A stretch of DNA of 64,000 nt. Source: Allobosea sp. BH3 (lineage in GTDB: Bacteria > Pseudomonadota > Alphaproteobacteria > Rhizobiales > Beijerinckiaceae). Positions 1-9,033 of this stretch are shown one piece after another. How positions within the stretch are numbered: position 1 is the stretch's first letter; each line of letters begins with the position of its first letter. The notes beneath the pieces are model-generated. The model saw nothing but the letters and a program-made list of their open reading frames with translations, was not told where the DNA came from and did no database searches. The position numbers and the translations under genes were made by a program. The stretch spans positions 806,001 to 870,000 of the forward strand of contig NZ_JAIMCA010000001.1 in NCBI RefSeq assembly GCF_025499465.1. The letters are read 5' to 3'.

Positions 1-307
1 GGATGTCGTCCGCGTCGCGCCGGAGCTGCGCCGCATGGTGCATTTCGAGCGTCTCAACCTGATGGACGAAAGCTACCCGTTCGATCGCGACGTCGACGTC
101 ATCTTCTGCCGCAACGTGCTGATCTATTTCGACCGGCCGACACAGCAGGCCGTCATCGACCGTCTGCTCTCGCATCTGCGGCCGGGCGGCTATCTGATGC
201 TGGGGCATTCGGAATCGATGGCCGGCAGCGGCGTGACCGGCCTGACCTCGATCGCCCCCACCATCTACCAGGCCACACCGGTTCCGAGACGGAGGGCTGC
301 CGCATGA
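1..307 (+). CDS. cheR: Chemotaxis protein methyltransferase CheR, C-terminal fragment
   Basis: The window opens inside this gene; the reading frame is open from base 2 and stops at 307, leaving about 101 C-terminal residues. CheR transfers a methyl group from S-adenosylmethionine to glutamates of chemoreceptors in the cytoplasm. The sequence FCRNVLIYF followed about 18 residues later by [14 protein letters not shown] is the characteristic C-terminal half of the CheR SAM-dependent methyltransferase fold. The stop overlaps the start of cheB by four bases (ATGA), so the two are translationally coupled, as expected for the antagonistic methylase/methylesterase pair. The start lies outside the window, so the length cannot be judged. 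Confidence 0.93.
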   Translation, partial: DVVRVAPELRRMVHFERLNLMDESYPFDRDVDVIFCRNVLIYFDRPTQQAVIDRLLSHLRPGGYLMLGHSESMAGSGVTGLTSIAPTIYQATPVPRRRAAA

Positions 308-1395
308 CCCGCAAGCCGATCCGCGTCCTGATCGTCGACGATTCCGCCTCGGTCCGCCAGGTGCTGAGCTCGATCCTCGGCGACGATCCGGGCATTGAGG
401 TCATGGGCACGGCAGCCGATGCCTTCGCCGCCGCCCGCCGCCTGCAGAACGAACTGCCCGACGTCATGATCCTCGACATCGAGATGCCGGGCATGGACGG
501 GCTGACGTTCCTGCGCAAGATCATGGCGCAGCGGCCGATTCCCGTGATCATCTGCTCCACGCTGACGGAAGCGGGCTCGCGCGCCCTGTTCGACGCGCTG
601 GAGGCCGGCGCTGTCGATGTCCTGCCGAAGCCGCGCATCGACACGCGCAATGCCCTGATCGAGACCGCCGACCGGCTGCGCCACGCCGTCCGTGCGGCCG
701 CCCAGGCCAAGCTGCGGCCGCGCGAGCCGCGGATGCAGGTCGAGAAGAAGCTGACGGCGGACGTCATCATGCCGCCGCCGGTTCTGCGCCGCGTGCGCAC
801 CGACACGGAACGCATCGTCTGCATCGGCATCTCGACGGGCGGCACCGAGACCCTGCGCGACATTCTGGAGCGGCTCCCGGCCAACTGCCCCGGCATGGCC
901 GTCGTCCAGCACATGCCGGAGAAGTTCACCCTGGCCTTCGCCAAGCGGCTGAACAGCATCTGCGCCATGGAGATCAAGGAAGCCGAGGATGGCGACGAGG
1001 TCACCACCGGCCGCGTCCTGATCGCCCCCGGCAACCGCCACATGCTGCTCCAGCGCGCTGGCACGCAGTATCGCGTGGCGATCAAGGACGGCCCGCCGGT
1101 CTCGCGCCATCGCCCCTCCGTCGACGTGCTGTTCCGCTCCGCCGCGCAATATGCCGGCGCCAATGCGCTGGGCATCATCATGACAGGCATGGGCGACGAC
1201 GGTGCCCGCGGCCTGCTGGAGATGCGCAAGGCCGGCGCCAGCACCATCGCGCAGGATGAGGATAGCTGCGTCGTCTTCGGCATGCCCAAGGAAGCGATCG
1301 ACTGCGGCGCCGCCCAGAAGATCGTCAGCCTGGCGCGGATGCCGCAGGAAATCCTCGCCTGGCCCCATTCCCCCGAGACAGCCCGCAGCGCGTGA
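304..1395 (+). CDS. cheB: Chemotaxis response regulator protein-glutamate methylesterase CheB
   Basis: A 363-residue CheB, the usual length. An N-terminal receiver domain (about residues 6-125) has the acidic pair near the start (VDDSAS) and the phosphoacceptor aspartate in [13 protein letters not shown]. After a linker of about 45 residues comes the methylesterase domain (about 175-355), with the catalytic serine in [10 protein letters not shown], histidine in VQHMPEKFT and aspartate in [12 protein letters not shown]. It removes methyl groups from chemoreceptor glutamates when phosphorylated, providing adaptation. It overlaps cheR upstream by four bases and the next gene starts about ten bases after its stop, so the three form one operon. 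Confidence 0.96.
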   Translation: MTRKPIRVLIVDDSASVRQVLSSILGDDPGIEVMGTAADAFAAARRLQNELPDVMILDIEMPGMDGLTFLRKIMAQRPIPVIICSTLTEAGSRALFDALEAGAVDVLPKPRIDTRNALIETADRLRHAVRAAAQAKLRPREPRMQVEKKLTADVIMPPPVLRRVRTDTERIVCIGISTGGTETLRDILERLPANCPGMAVVQHMPEKFTLAFAKRLNSICAMEIKEAEDGDEVTTGRVLIAPGNRHMLLQRAGTQYRVAIKDGPPVSRHRPSVDVLFRSAAQYAGANALGIIMTGMGDDGARGLLEMRKAGASTIAQDEDSCVVFGMPKEAIDCGAAQKIVSLARMPQEILAWPHSPETARSA

Positions 1396-1403
1396 AAGGC
1401 TGG

Positions 1404-3143
1404 ATGATGAGCACGTCCGACGAGATGTTGGAGCGGCTGGATGGATCGCTGACCGAGAGCGCCCGGCAGATCGACCGAACCTTTGCGGAGGTCGGCGACC
1501 GACTGGGCCGCGGACTCGCGATCTTCGATTCGCTCAACCAGAGCCTGACCGCGCTCTCCGGCGAGCTCGCCGGCGGCGACATGGAGGAGACTCGCGGCGC
1601 CCTGCTCGGCCTGGCCGGCGATCTGCGCGCGCTGAGCGAGGGATTGCCGCGCGAGACGCGCACGCTGCAGGACATCGCCTCACACAGCGAGATCGCCTCG
1701 CATGCGCTCGAACGCCTGCTCGAGCATATGCGGCTGATCGCCGTCCTCGCCCGCAGCGCCCGCATCGAGGCCGTGGCGGTCCAGTCCAGCCAGCGCGACT
1801 TCGGCGATTTCACCAACGAGATCGTCGCCTTGACCGACAAGGCCAAGCGCATGGTCGAGGACTGCGCTCGCGACCACCAGCATCTGAGCGACCTGCTGCG
1901 GTCGGCACTCGGCCGCCAGAGCAGCTTCGAAGCCCAGTATACCGGCGTGCTGCAGGCGCTCGCCGACAAGCTCGAAGGCTCGCTGGACCATCTGGCGCAG
2001 CGCAGCCACCGCAGCGCCGCCCTGACCAAGGACGCCGCCGCCCATTCCGGCAAGATCTCCATGGCCGTCGGCAGCGCGATCATCGCCCTGCAATCGGGGG
2101 ACGGCATCAGGCAGCGGCTCGAGCATTCGCTCGCGGCGCTGCGCCTGGCAGGCGACCCGCGCGACGCAGACAATGGGCTGTCCGAGGAGGATAAGGCCGC
2201 GCTCACCGCCGTGCTGAAGCATCTCCAGGCGGCGCAGCTTCGCGAGACGGCCTCCGTCCTGAAGACCGACATCAGGCCGATCGACGCCACCCTTCGCGTA
2301 CTGGCCGACGACACCGCCAAGATGCTCGATCTCGGCCGGGCGCTCTATGGCGGCGAGGACAGGTCCTCCTCCTCCTTCCTCGGCGACCTGGAGACCGAGC
2401 TCACCGAGGCGACCGAACTGATCCACAAATGTGACGCGGCCCGTGGCGTGGTGGAGCAGGTCACGACGGCGCTCGCCGGGCTGCTCGACCAGTTCGAGCG
2501 GGCGGTCGACGCCCTCGCCGACATCGTCCGCGACATCGTGCTGATCGGCATGAACGCCGGCCTGCGCGCCGCCCGCGTCGGCTCGGCCGGACGCGGCCTC
2601 GTCGTCATCGCACAGGAGCTTAAGGCGGCCGCCGACGCGATCGCCCGCGACGCCGACAAGCTGACTCCCGCCTTCACGGCGATGCAGCAATCCTCGGCCA
2701 CGCTGAAGCAGCGCGACGGGCGCGGCTCGGCCGAGCTGACGGCGTTCTCGCAGACCATGCGCCAATCGCTGGAGCAGATGGGCGAGAGCGGCATGCGGCT
2801 CGGCAGGACGCTGGACCAGCTCGCCAGCGACGGCGCCGAGTTCGGCTCGATCATCGACGCGGCGCAGCTGATGTTCTCCAACGCCGCCACGACCGGCGAG
2901 GTCATCGCGGGTGCTGCCGAGATGCTGGACCGGGCGGAGCCGGCGCGCCCGCTATTGGCCAGGGCCGATGGCGGAAAGGTCGCGGCGCTGCTGCAGGGCC
3001 GGATCTGGCCGAGCTACACCATGGCAGCCGAGCGCACGATCCACACCGCCGTGCTGAGCGATTGCGGGATCGCGGCTGAGGCCCCCGCGCCGGCCGCCGT
3101 TGCCGTCGTCGAGGCGGACGCACTGGACGACATCCTGTTCTGA
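1404..3143 (+). CDS. Soluble methyl-accepting-chemotaxis-like helical protein
   Basis: A 579-residue, almost entirely helical protein with no signal peptide, membrane segment or HAMP domain. I chose ATG 1404 (1407 is equally possible) because AAAGG lies just upstream; a GTG at 1392 would overlap the cheB stop. Around residues 375-425 the stretch DIVLIGMNAGLRAARVGSAGRG resembles the chemoreceptor signalling hairpin (family pattern LALNAxxEAARAGxxGRG) but is diverged: glycine replaces a core alanine/leucine and leucine the glutamate. A weaker similar segment is near residues 100-145 (RLIAVLARSARIEAVAVQ). Its place directly after cheR-cheB argues for a cytoplasmic role in chemosensory signalling. 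Its input and whether it binds CheW/CheA are unknown. The family name is moderately sure; the function is inference. Confidence 0.6.
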   Translation: MMSTSDEMLERLDGSLTESARQIDRTFAEVGDRLGRGLAIFDSLNQSLTALSGELAGGDMEETRGALLGLAGDLRALSEGLPRETRTLQDIASHSEIASHALERLLEHMRLIAVLARSARIEAVAVQSSQRDFGDFTNEIVALTDKAKRMVEDCARDHQHLSDLLRSALGRQSSFEAQYTGVLQALADKLEGSLDHLAQRSHRSAALTKDAAAHSGKISMAVGSAIIALQSGDGIRQRLEHSLAALRLAGDPRDADNGLSEEDKAALTAVLKHLQAAQLRETASVLKTDIRPIDATLRVLADDTAKMLDLGRALYGGEDRSSSSFLGDLETELTEATELIHKCDAARGVVEQVTTALAGLLDQFERAVDALADIVRDIVLIGMNAGLRAARVGSAGRGLVVIAQELKAAADAIARDADKLTPAFTAMQQSSATLKQRDGRGSAELTAFSQTMRQSLEQMGESGMRLGRTLDQLASDGAEFGSIIDAAQLMFSNAATTGEVIAGAAEMLDRAEPARPLLARADGGKVAALLQGRIWPSYTMAAERTIHTAVLSDCGIAAEAPAPAAVAVVEADALDDILF

Positions 3144-3190
3144 GCAGGCAGGCGGCGGGTCGAACCTCCGCCTGTTCCAGGCAAAGGCGG

Positions 3191-3228
3191 CTCATCCCGG
3201 CCGCAGCGAAGCGAAGAGCCGGGATCCA
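3191..3228. repeat. Extragenic palindrome
   Basis: Bases 3194-3201 (ATCCCGGC) are the exact reverse complement of 3218-3225, separated by 16 bases, in the 233-base gap between the chemotaxis operon and the next gene. It may act as a transcription stop for the upstream operon, but no T-run follows. The look (inverted CATCCCGG/CCGGGATG ends) is that of short extragenic palindromes dispersed in Hyphomicrobiales genomes. The rest of the gap holds nothing I can recognise. Confidence 0.5.
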
Positions 3229-3376
3229 TGCCTGAACGGGGGCCGCAGGAACTCCGGTCTTCTTCGCCCGTATCCGGCCCCCGCTGCCGCGCTCCTGGCG
3301 CGCCTGCGGCTGCCAAAGGCCCGCGTGAGCTGATATGATCGGTCTGTGACACCGCGCACAGCGTTCGGGATCGATC

Positions 3377-6300
3377 ATGGCTTCCACACGGCCGGACATG
3401 ATCGGGATTTTCGCATACATCTGGAAACGGAGCAGGCGCGAGCAGATCGCCATCCTCGCGATCGTCTGCCTGTCTTTCCCCTTCTATTACGCGTCCCTCG
3501 AGCTTCCCAAATACATCATCTCCGATGCGCTGCAGGGCCGCGCCTTCCCGGACGGGCAGGAGACCGCCCGGCTTTTCCGCGTCGCGCTGAACCTTCCGGA
3601 AGCGCTCGGCGGGCCGCGGATTCTCTTCGATGGCGTGTGGCTCGGTCGGCTCCCCTACCTCTTCGCCCTGTCGGGGCTCTTCCTGCTGCTCGTTCTCGTC
3701 AACGGCCTGTTCAAATACCTGGTCAACATGCGCAAGGGCGCGCTCGGCGAGCGGCTGCTGCAGCGCCTGCGCTTCGACCTGTTCTCGGCGCTTCTCGCCT
3801 CCGGCCCCGAGACGCTCCAGAGGATCAAGCCCTCCGAAGCCGCCACCGTCATCAAGGACGAGGTCGAGCCCATCGGCGGCTTCGTCGGGGATGCCTTCGT
3901 CCAGCCCGTCTTCCTGGGTGGGCAGGCGCTGACCGCGCTCACATTCATCCTGGTGCAGAATGTCGCGCTCGGCATGATCGCGCTCGGCATGATCCTGCTC
4001 CAGGCCGTGGTGATCCCGCGGCTGCGGCGCGAGCAAATTCGCCTCGGGCGGCAGCGCCAGATCGCTTCCCGCGCCTTGGCCGGCAAGATCGGCGAGATCG
4101 TCGAGAGCGTCGGCGAGATCGCCAATCACGGCACCTCCGCCGTCGAGAAGAGCCAGGTGGCGGAGCGGCTGGAGCAGCTCTTCGGCATCCGCTACCGCCT
4201 CTACCGACGCAAATTCGCGATCAAGGCGCTCAACAACCTGCTGGCGCAGTTCACGCCCTTCCTGTTCTACGCGGCCGGAGGCTATCTCGCCCTCACCGGC
4301 CGGCTCGACATCGGCCAGCTCGTCGCAGTCATCGCCGCCTATCGCGACCTGCCCCCGCCGATCAAGGAGCTGATCGACTGGGACCAGCAGCGCCTCGATG
4401 TCGAGGTCAAGTTCCAGCAGGTGGTCGAGCATTTCGGGCTGGAGGGTGCCCCCGCCGACGGCGCTGCTTCCGGCGATGACGACAAGCCCATCTGCGATGC
4501 GGCGGGCATCGTCGGCCAGACGCTCACGGTGGTGAACGCGGCCGGCGACCGCGTGCTCGACCGGGTCAGCCTCTCCCTGCCTCTGCAGCGGCACACGGCG
4601 CTTTCCGGCGGGCCGAGCGAAGGCGCAAGCGTCCTCGCCAGGCTGCTGGGCGGCAGGCTCAGCCCCAGCGAAGGGACGCTGACAGTCGGCGGGCTGCCGC
4701 TCGCCGCGCTCGCGCCCGGGATGCGCGGGCGCCTGATCGCCTATGCCGGGCCGGAGCCGGTCATCCTCGACGGCAGCCTACGCGACAACATCCTCTACAG
4801 CCTGCGCCGGCCGGATGCGGCGAGCCCATCCGGCTGGAGGATCGACTACGCCCGGGCGCAGGTCACGGACGAGGCCGGGCTCGACCGCAGGCTCATCGAG
4901 ATGCTGAAGATCGTGGGGCTTGCCGATGCCGTCTTCCGCTTCGGCCTGACCGGAAGGCCACCCGGTGACACCGGAGCGCCCCTCGCGCTGATGACGCAGA
5001 TTTCCGAACTGCGCGTCCGCATCCGCAAGAGGTTGGCCGCCCGCGGCGGCGAAGCCGCGCTCGAGCCTTACGATCCGGACCGCTACGCCAGCAACGCCAC
5101 GATCGGCGAGAACATCCTCTTCGGCGTGCCGAGCGATCCTGCCCTGGTCGGCGCGCGGCTCGCCGGCCATTGGCCCACACGGCGCATCCTGTCCGAATTC
5201 GACCTCAACGAAGCGCTGACCGGTCTCGGGCGGCGCATGGCCGCGACCATGCTCGAGATCTTCCGCGACCTCGCGCCGGGCCACGCGCTGTTCGAGCGCT
5301 TCTCCTTCGTCGCCGCCGAGGAGTTCGGGGATTATCGCGAAGCGCTCGGCCGGCTCGATGCCGGCACGGGCAACGAGGACGATCGCACACGGCTGATCGG
5401 GCTCGCGCTGCTCTATGTCGAGCCGCGCCATCGCCTCGGCCTGCTGGATGCGGCGCTGGAGGCGCGCCTTCTGGAGGCGCGAGGCGCCTTTCGCCAATGG
5501 GCGGCGTCGAGCGTCGCGCAACCCGTCGCTTTCTACGACCCGCAGCTTTATTGCCCGGCGGCTCCGCTGCGGGACAACCTCCTCTTCGGGCTGGTCGCGC
5601 ACGACGCCACGGACGAGGCCATCCGCGACACGCTCGCCGAAGCCGATCTCGACCGCGATATCTACCACTGGGGCCTCGAACAGCCGGCCGGCCATGCGGG
5701 GCGCCGGCTCTTTCCGGCCGTGAAGGCTCAGCTCGCCCTCGCCCGCTGCCTTATCAAGCAGCCCCGCATGCTGATCCTCGACAATGCGCTCGGCGCCTTC
5801 GGCCGCGCCGAGGCGCGCCAGATCCTCGACCGCATTCGTGCGTTCATGGCAGGCAGGACGTTGATCGTCGCGGGAAGCGACGTCGGCCCCGACGGCTACG
5901 ACCTCCATATCGCCTTCGACGGAGCGAAGCTGGCTGCGGTACAGGATGCGTCGAGCATGGCGCTGGTCCGGGACGACACCGCCCGCGAGGAGGCGGCGCC
6001 GGATCGTGAGGAGCTGCGCGCCTTGCGGGCGGTCCCCATCTTCGGCGACCTCGACACAGCTCATCTCAAGCTCATCGCCTTCACCAGCGAGCGCGTCGCC
6101 TTCGCCGCGGGCGATGCGCTGTTCCGACAGGGCGACGAGCCGGATGCCGCTTATGTGCTGCTGTCGGGAACCGCCGACGTCACCGTCGAGACCGACGGGG
6201 AGCCGGCGCTGCGCATGTCAGGCGTCGGCCGCAACGCCATCGTCGGCGAGATGGGGATCGTCACGGGCGATCCCCGCTCGGCGACCATCGTCGCAACCTC

Positions 6301-6463
6301 GCCCATCGTGGCGCTGAAGCTGCGCAAGGAGATTTTCCTGGCGCTGCTCGCCGAAGTCCCGCCCCTGGCGCTCTCGGTCATGCGGCTGATGGCCAGGCGC
6401 CTGCAGGGCAATCTGGCGATGATCAGCCAGCGCGACCGCGACGAAACCGGCGGGCTGCAATAG
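3377..6463 (+). CDS. ABC-exporter-like protein with degenerate ATPase motifs and C-terminal cyclic-nucleotide-binding domain
   Basis: A 1028-residue multidomain protein. Residues about 10-340 look like an ABC-exporter membrane domain (hydrophobic segments near 25, 95, 190 and 300, with a coupling-type region between). Residues about 385-860 resemble a nucleotide-binding domain, but the Walker A position reads GGPSEGAS (near 409) with no lysine, the signature region reads FPAVKAQLALAR instead of LSGGQ, and Walker B reads MLILDN with asparagine replacing the catalytic glutamate. Three Q-loop-like elements occur (DNILYSL about 468, ENILFGV about 577, DNLLFGL about 731). Residues about 884-1010 form a cyclic-nucleotide-binding fold with GEMGIVTGDPRSAT matching the phosphate-binding cassette. 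It is probably a membrane sensor or pseudo-transporter; the function is unknown. It is monocistronic. Confidence 0.75.
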   Translation: MASTRPDMIGIFAYIWKRSRREQIAILAIVCLSFPFYYASLELPKYIISDALQGRAFPDGQETARLFRVALNLPEALGGPRILFDGVWLGRLPYLFALSGLFLLLVLVNGLFKYLVNMRKGALGERLLQRLRFDLFSALLASGPETLQRIKPSEAATVIKDEVEPIGGFVGDAFVQPVFLGGQALTALTFILVQNVALGMIALGMILLQAVVIPRLRREQIRLGRQRQIASRALAGKIGEIVESVGEIANHGTSAVEKSQVAERLEQLFGIRYRLYRRKFAIKALNNLLAQFTPFLFYAAGGYLALTGRLDIGQLVAVIAAYRDLPPPIKELIDWDQQRLDVEVKFQQVVEHFGLEGAPADGAASGDDDKPICDAAGIVGQTLTVVNAAGDRVLDRVSLSLPLQRHTALSGGPSEGASVLARLLGGRLSPSEGTLTVGGLPLAALAPGMRGRLIAYAGPEPVILDGSLRDNILYSLRRPDAASPSGWRIDYARAQVTDEAGLDRRLIEMLKIVGLADAVFRFGLTGRPPGDTGAPLALMTQISELRVRIRKRLAARGGEAALEPYDPDRYASNATIGENILFGVPSDPALVGARLAGHWPTRRILSEFDLNEALTGLGRRMAATMLEIFRDLAPGHALFERFSFVAAEEFGDYREALGRLDAGTGNEDDRTRLIGLALLYVEPRHRLGLLDAALEARLLEARGAFRQWAASSVAQPVAFYDPQLYCPAAPLRDNLLFGLVAHDATDEAIRDTLAEADLDRDIYHWGLEQPAGHAGRRLFPAVKAQLALARCLIKQPRMLILDNALGAFGRAEARQILDRIRAFMAGRTLIVAGSDVGPDGYDLHIAFDGAKLAAVQDASSMALVRDDTAREEAAPDREELRALRAVPIFGDLDTAHLKLIAFTSERVAFAAGDALFRQGDEPDAAYVLLSGTADVTVETDGEPALRMSGVGRNAIVGEMGIVTGDPRSATIVATSPIVALKLRKEIFLALLAEVPPLALSVMRLMARRLQGNLAMISQRDRDETGGLQ

Positions 6464-6512
6464 AGCATTTTCGAGCGAAGTAGGCCCCGGTTTGCGTGAA
6501 GAAAATGCGGTA
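6463..6512. repeat. Interrupted palindrome between convergent genes
   Basis: GCATTTTC at 6465-6472 is the exact reverse complement of GAAAATGC at 6501-6508. It lies between the plus-strand cyclic-nucleotide-domain gene and the minus-strand MBL hydrolase. The AGAGCATTTTCGAGCGAAG start is typical of a repeat found between genes in Bosea/Bradyrhizobium-like genomes, as far as I recall. It may also serve as a bidirectional terminator. Confidence 0.5.
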
Positions 6513-6529
6513 AACGAGCTGACTTCTTC

Positions 6530-7678
6530 TCAAACCTCGATGGTGTCGCCGGGCCGAAGATCGGTGACGAGGTTCGGGATGTCGTTTGCCAGGCTCCGCA
6601 AGGTCACCGCATCGCAGGAATGGGCGAGCACGCGGCCGGCCCCGCTGGCGGCGGCGATGGCGGCGTTCTCCGGCAGTGTCGGGTGGGTGGGGAAGCGCAG
6701 CCAATCGGCCTTGCCCGCTGCGTGCAGGGCGTGGGCCGGGCTGCCCTTGGGAACATGGCCGGTGAGCAGGACCGGATGACCCTCGCGCCCGGCCTGGGCG
6801 AGCGTGGCTTTCGAGGGGCCGGCAAGGCCCATGCCGTCGTCGCAGATCAGAGCGGCCGGCGGCAGCTTCTGCCTCTCCTCCCAGAGCGTCGCGTCGGCGA
6901 GGCGCGCCGACAGCATCCCGGCCATGCCGGGCTTCAGCCAGTCGCGAGCTGCGATCTGCCTGGCGAGAGCCTCCCGCATCGAGGGATGGATCGCGACGGG
7001 TCCGTCGATCAAGCCAAGCAGCTCGATCGAGCGGCCTGAGAGCGGAGCGGGCAGCACCGCGCCCTGTGGATGCCGGCCGAGCCAGTCCATGATGGCGGCG
7101 CTGCGCGCGGCGGCCGGAACCTCGTCCGCACCATAGGAAGCGTCGACCAGCAGCAGGTCGCAAGGCGGCATCGGGTCCATTGCGAAGGCGGTGCTTTCCG
7201 GCACGACGTCCCCGCAATAGCCGAGGCTGCGGCCGCCCGCCGTGAGATGACACCAGACCCCGCCCACGACATGGCCGCTGCGCCCGGTGCGGATGGCGAG
7301 CGGGCCGACGGCGAAATCCCGGCCGGGCACGATAATCTCGACGGGGGCCGCCTGCGCCAGCGCGCGCTCCGGTGGCGTCGCATAGGCCGCGAGCGTCGCA
7401 TCGGCGTCGGCCGCGGTCTCCGCCGTCATCAGGATGCGGCCGGCAAAGCCGTTGGCGAAGCACCAGCCGAGCGCCGCGACATGGTCCTCATGGGCGTGGG
7501 TCACGATGATCGCATCGACCAGCGCAAGTTCCGCCGGCGTGATCGCGGGATAGTAGCAGGGCCCTAGCGGCGCGCTGGTATCGACGCCGACATCGAGCAG
7601 AAGCCGCGTCCCTTCTTCCGAGACCGCGAGGCAGGTGCGGCCCTTCTCGCCGACGCCGCCATGGATGGTCAGTTTCAT
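6530..7678 (-). CDS. MBL-fold metallo-hydrolase
   Basis: A 382-residue metallo-beta-lactamase-fold hydrolase. The metal site motif THAHEDHVAALGW is near residues 59-71, with further likely ligands in the histidine of GRSGHVVGG (about 131), the aspartate of GYCGDVVPES (about 153) and a late histidine in LAHSCD (about 352). The GYCGD element and overall length resemble the RNA-processing (CPSF-like) branch more than lactamases or glyoxalases, though I see no clear beta-CASP domain. It starts at the unambiguous N-terminus MKLTIHGG. The Crp/Fnr regulator gene lies upstream on the same strand, 135 bases away. The substrate cannot be told from sequence. Confidence 0.8.
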   Translation of the reverse strand: MKLTIHGGVGEKGRTCLAVSEEGTRLLLDVGVDTSAPLGPCYYPAITPAELALVDAIIVTHAHEDHVAALGWCFANGFAGRILMTAETAADADATLAAYATPPERALAQAAPVEIIVPGRDFAVGPLAIRTGRSGHVVGGVWCHLTAGGRSLGYCGDVVPESTAFAMDPMPPCDLLLVDASYGADEVPAAARSAAIMDWLGRHPQGAVLPAPLSGRSIELLGLIDGPVAIHPSMREALARQIAARDWLKPGMAGMLSARLADATLWEERQKLPPAALICDDGMGLAGPSKATLAQAGREGHPVLLTGHVPKGSPAHALHAAGKADWLRFPTHPTLPENAAIAAASGAGRVLAHSCDAVTLRSLANDIPNLVTDLRPGDTIEV

Positions 7679-7813
7679 GCGACCCGTCTCATGCCGGCGG
7701 CAGTCATCGTCCGAGCTCTTCCGTTACCTGACTGGCGAAGAGAACATGGCTCGCCTTCTGTCAAGCGCACGGGCAGGCAGGTCGGTTGCTCCGGGAGTAA
7801 GGAGCCGGCGATC

Positions 7814-8497
7814 TCAGGGGGCCTCGATCCGCGCCAGCCGCCGGATATCGTCGAGATCGTGGATGCGCAGGCGGCCGCGGCCGAGCGTCAGGATGCCGTC
7901 GCGCTTCCACAATTGGAGCTGGCGGTTCACCGTCTCGCGCGTGACCCCGGTGAGCGAAGCGAGCTCCTCCTGGGAGGCATGTACCTCCGTGCCGTAATCG
8001 GTCGCGAGCGTCAGGATGCGCCGCGCAAGCCGCGTCTCGGCCGGTAGGAACGTCGTCTCCTCCATGCGCTCGATGACGTCCCGCAGCCGCGCGCAGAGCA
8101 GCTCGATCACCTGAAGCGCGATCGAAGGTTCGCGGGCGAGCAGGCCGAGGAAAGCGCGCCGCGGGAGGAACAGCAGGTCGACGCCCTCCATCGCCACGGC
8201 GTCGGCGGTCCGCGAGCGGCCGTCGAGCAGCGCGATCTCGCCGAAGACGTCCCCGGCGCCCAGCACGTTCATCGTCATCGCCTGCCCGAGATCGTCGGTC
8301 GTCCCGATGCGGATCAGCCCCCGCCGGATGGCGTAGAGCCCGTCGCTCGGATCCCCCTTGAAGAACAGGGGCTCGCGCGGCGACAGGTGCCGCTCCCGGC
8401 AGATGCCGGCGATCATCGTCAGCGTCTCCGGGGCGAGACCCGCGAAAAACGGGTTCGCGGACAAAAGGCGGGCAGTGTGGCGCAGGCCTTCATTCAT
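7814..8497 (-). CDS. Crp/Fnr family transcriptional regulator
   Basis: A 228-residue regulator. I chose ATG 8497 rather than the 8542 extension because GAGG lies six bases upstream and the added residues are an arginine-rich non-family tail. An N-terminal cyclic-nucleotide-like effector domain (about residues 10-125, with FGEIALLDGRSRTADAVA in the cassette position) is followed by the dimer helix and a C-terminal Crp-type winged helix. The recognition part reads ASQEELASLTGVTRETVNRQL near 170-190. It lacks the N-terminal cysteine cluster of oxygen-sensing FNR, so an iron-sulphur sensor is unlikely. The target is unknown; neighbours are an MBL hydrolase and a divergent DUF1127 gene. Confidence 0.88.
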   Translation of the reverse strand: MNEGLRHTARLLSANPFFAGLAPETLTMIAGICRERHLSPREPLFFKGDPSDGLYAIRRGLIRIGTTDDLGQAMTMNVLGAGDVFGEIALLDGRSRTADAVAMEGVDLLFLPRRAFLGLLAREPSIALQVIELLCARLRDVIERMEETTFLPAETRLARRILTLATDYGTEVHASQEELASLTGVTRETVNRQLQLWKRDGILTLGRGRLRIHDLDDIRRLARIEAP

Positions 8498-8540
8498 TCG
8501 CGACCTCGGCTTCAGGGTCTTGGGCAGCCTTCGTCTTCGC

Positions 8541-8566
8541 AAGTCTTCGCGGCAAGTCTTCGCGGC
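8541..8566. repeat. Perfect 13-bp tandem duplication
   Basis: AAGTCTTCGCGGC occurs twice head to tail (8541-8553 and 8554-8566), with a partial third copy (GTCTTCGC) just before. It lies in the divergent control region between the Crp/Fnr gene and the DUF1127 gene, so it could affect either promoter. Nothing else in this 194-base gap is recognisable. Confidence 0.75.
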
Positions 8567-8691
8567 GCGGCCGCGAGCGAGTGACCCAACGCACAGAACA
8601 CAACTGCGGAAGGGCAGAGAAAGCGATCCTCCGAACCGCAGGGCTTCCTCTCCGTCAGAAGGGAAGCCGATCAGAACAGGGAAGCCTTACC

Positions 8692-8931
8692 GTGGGCAAC
8701 ACTCTGGATCATCGTCGCATCGCTTCGAACCTAGCAGTTACGGCATCGCTGCGCGAGACGGGCGCGCGCCCCTTCGTCGGCCGCGCGTCGCATGCAATGG
8801 GGGGCCTGCGCGGCTGGTTGACCCAGCGCTTCCGGAGCCGGCGGGCGGGCTTCCGCTCCGCCTGCCCCGACGACCACACGCTCAACGACATCGGGCTGAC
8901 GCGCATCGACATGCGCGACTGGGGTCCCTGA
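8692..8931 (+). CDS. DUF1127 domain-containing protein
   Basis: A 79-residue protein ending in TLNDIGLTRIDMRDWGP, the conserved C-terminal arginine/aspartate-rich motif of DUF1127 (YjiS-like) proteins. Several short alphaproteobacterial DUF1127 proteins are known to affect phosphate and carbon metabolism and RNA turnover, but this one cannot be assigned to a role. I chose the GTG start at 8692 because AGGGA sits nine bases upstream. The frame is open further upstream (to 8581) without a better start. It is about 30 residues longer than minimal members, the extra being N-terminal. It is transcribed divergently from the Crp/Fnr gene. Confidence 0.75.
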   Translation: MGNTLDHRRIASNLAVTASLRETGARPFVGRASHAMGGLRGWLTQRFRSRRAGFRSACPDDHTLNDIGLTRIDMRDWGP

Positions 8932-9033
8932 GCGCGAGAGCGGCGCCAGCAGCGCGCCCCTCGGATTTCAACCGGCTTCGGGCCGTCAGGATTCGAGGGG
9001 CGAGATGCAAAATCCTGAAAACTGGAGCAAACT

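Noticed and set aside
3014..4594. 526-codon minus-strand frame across the start of the ABC-like gene
   Set aside because: It runs across the end of the chemotaxis operon and the palindrome, has a biased Asp/Glu/Leu composition and no recognisable domain.
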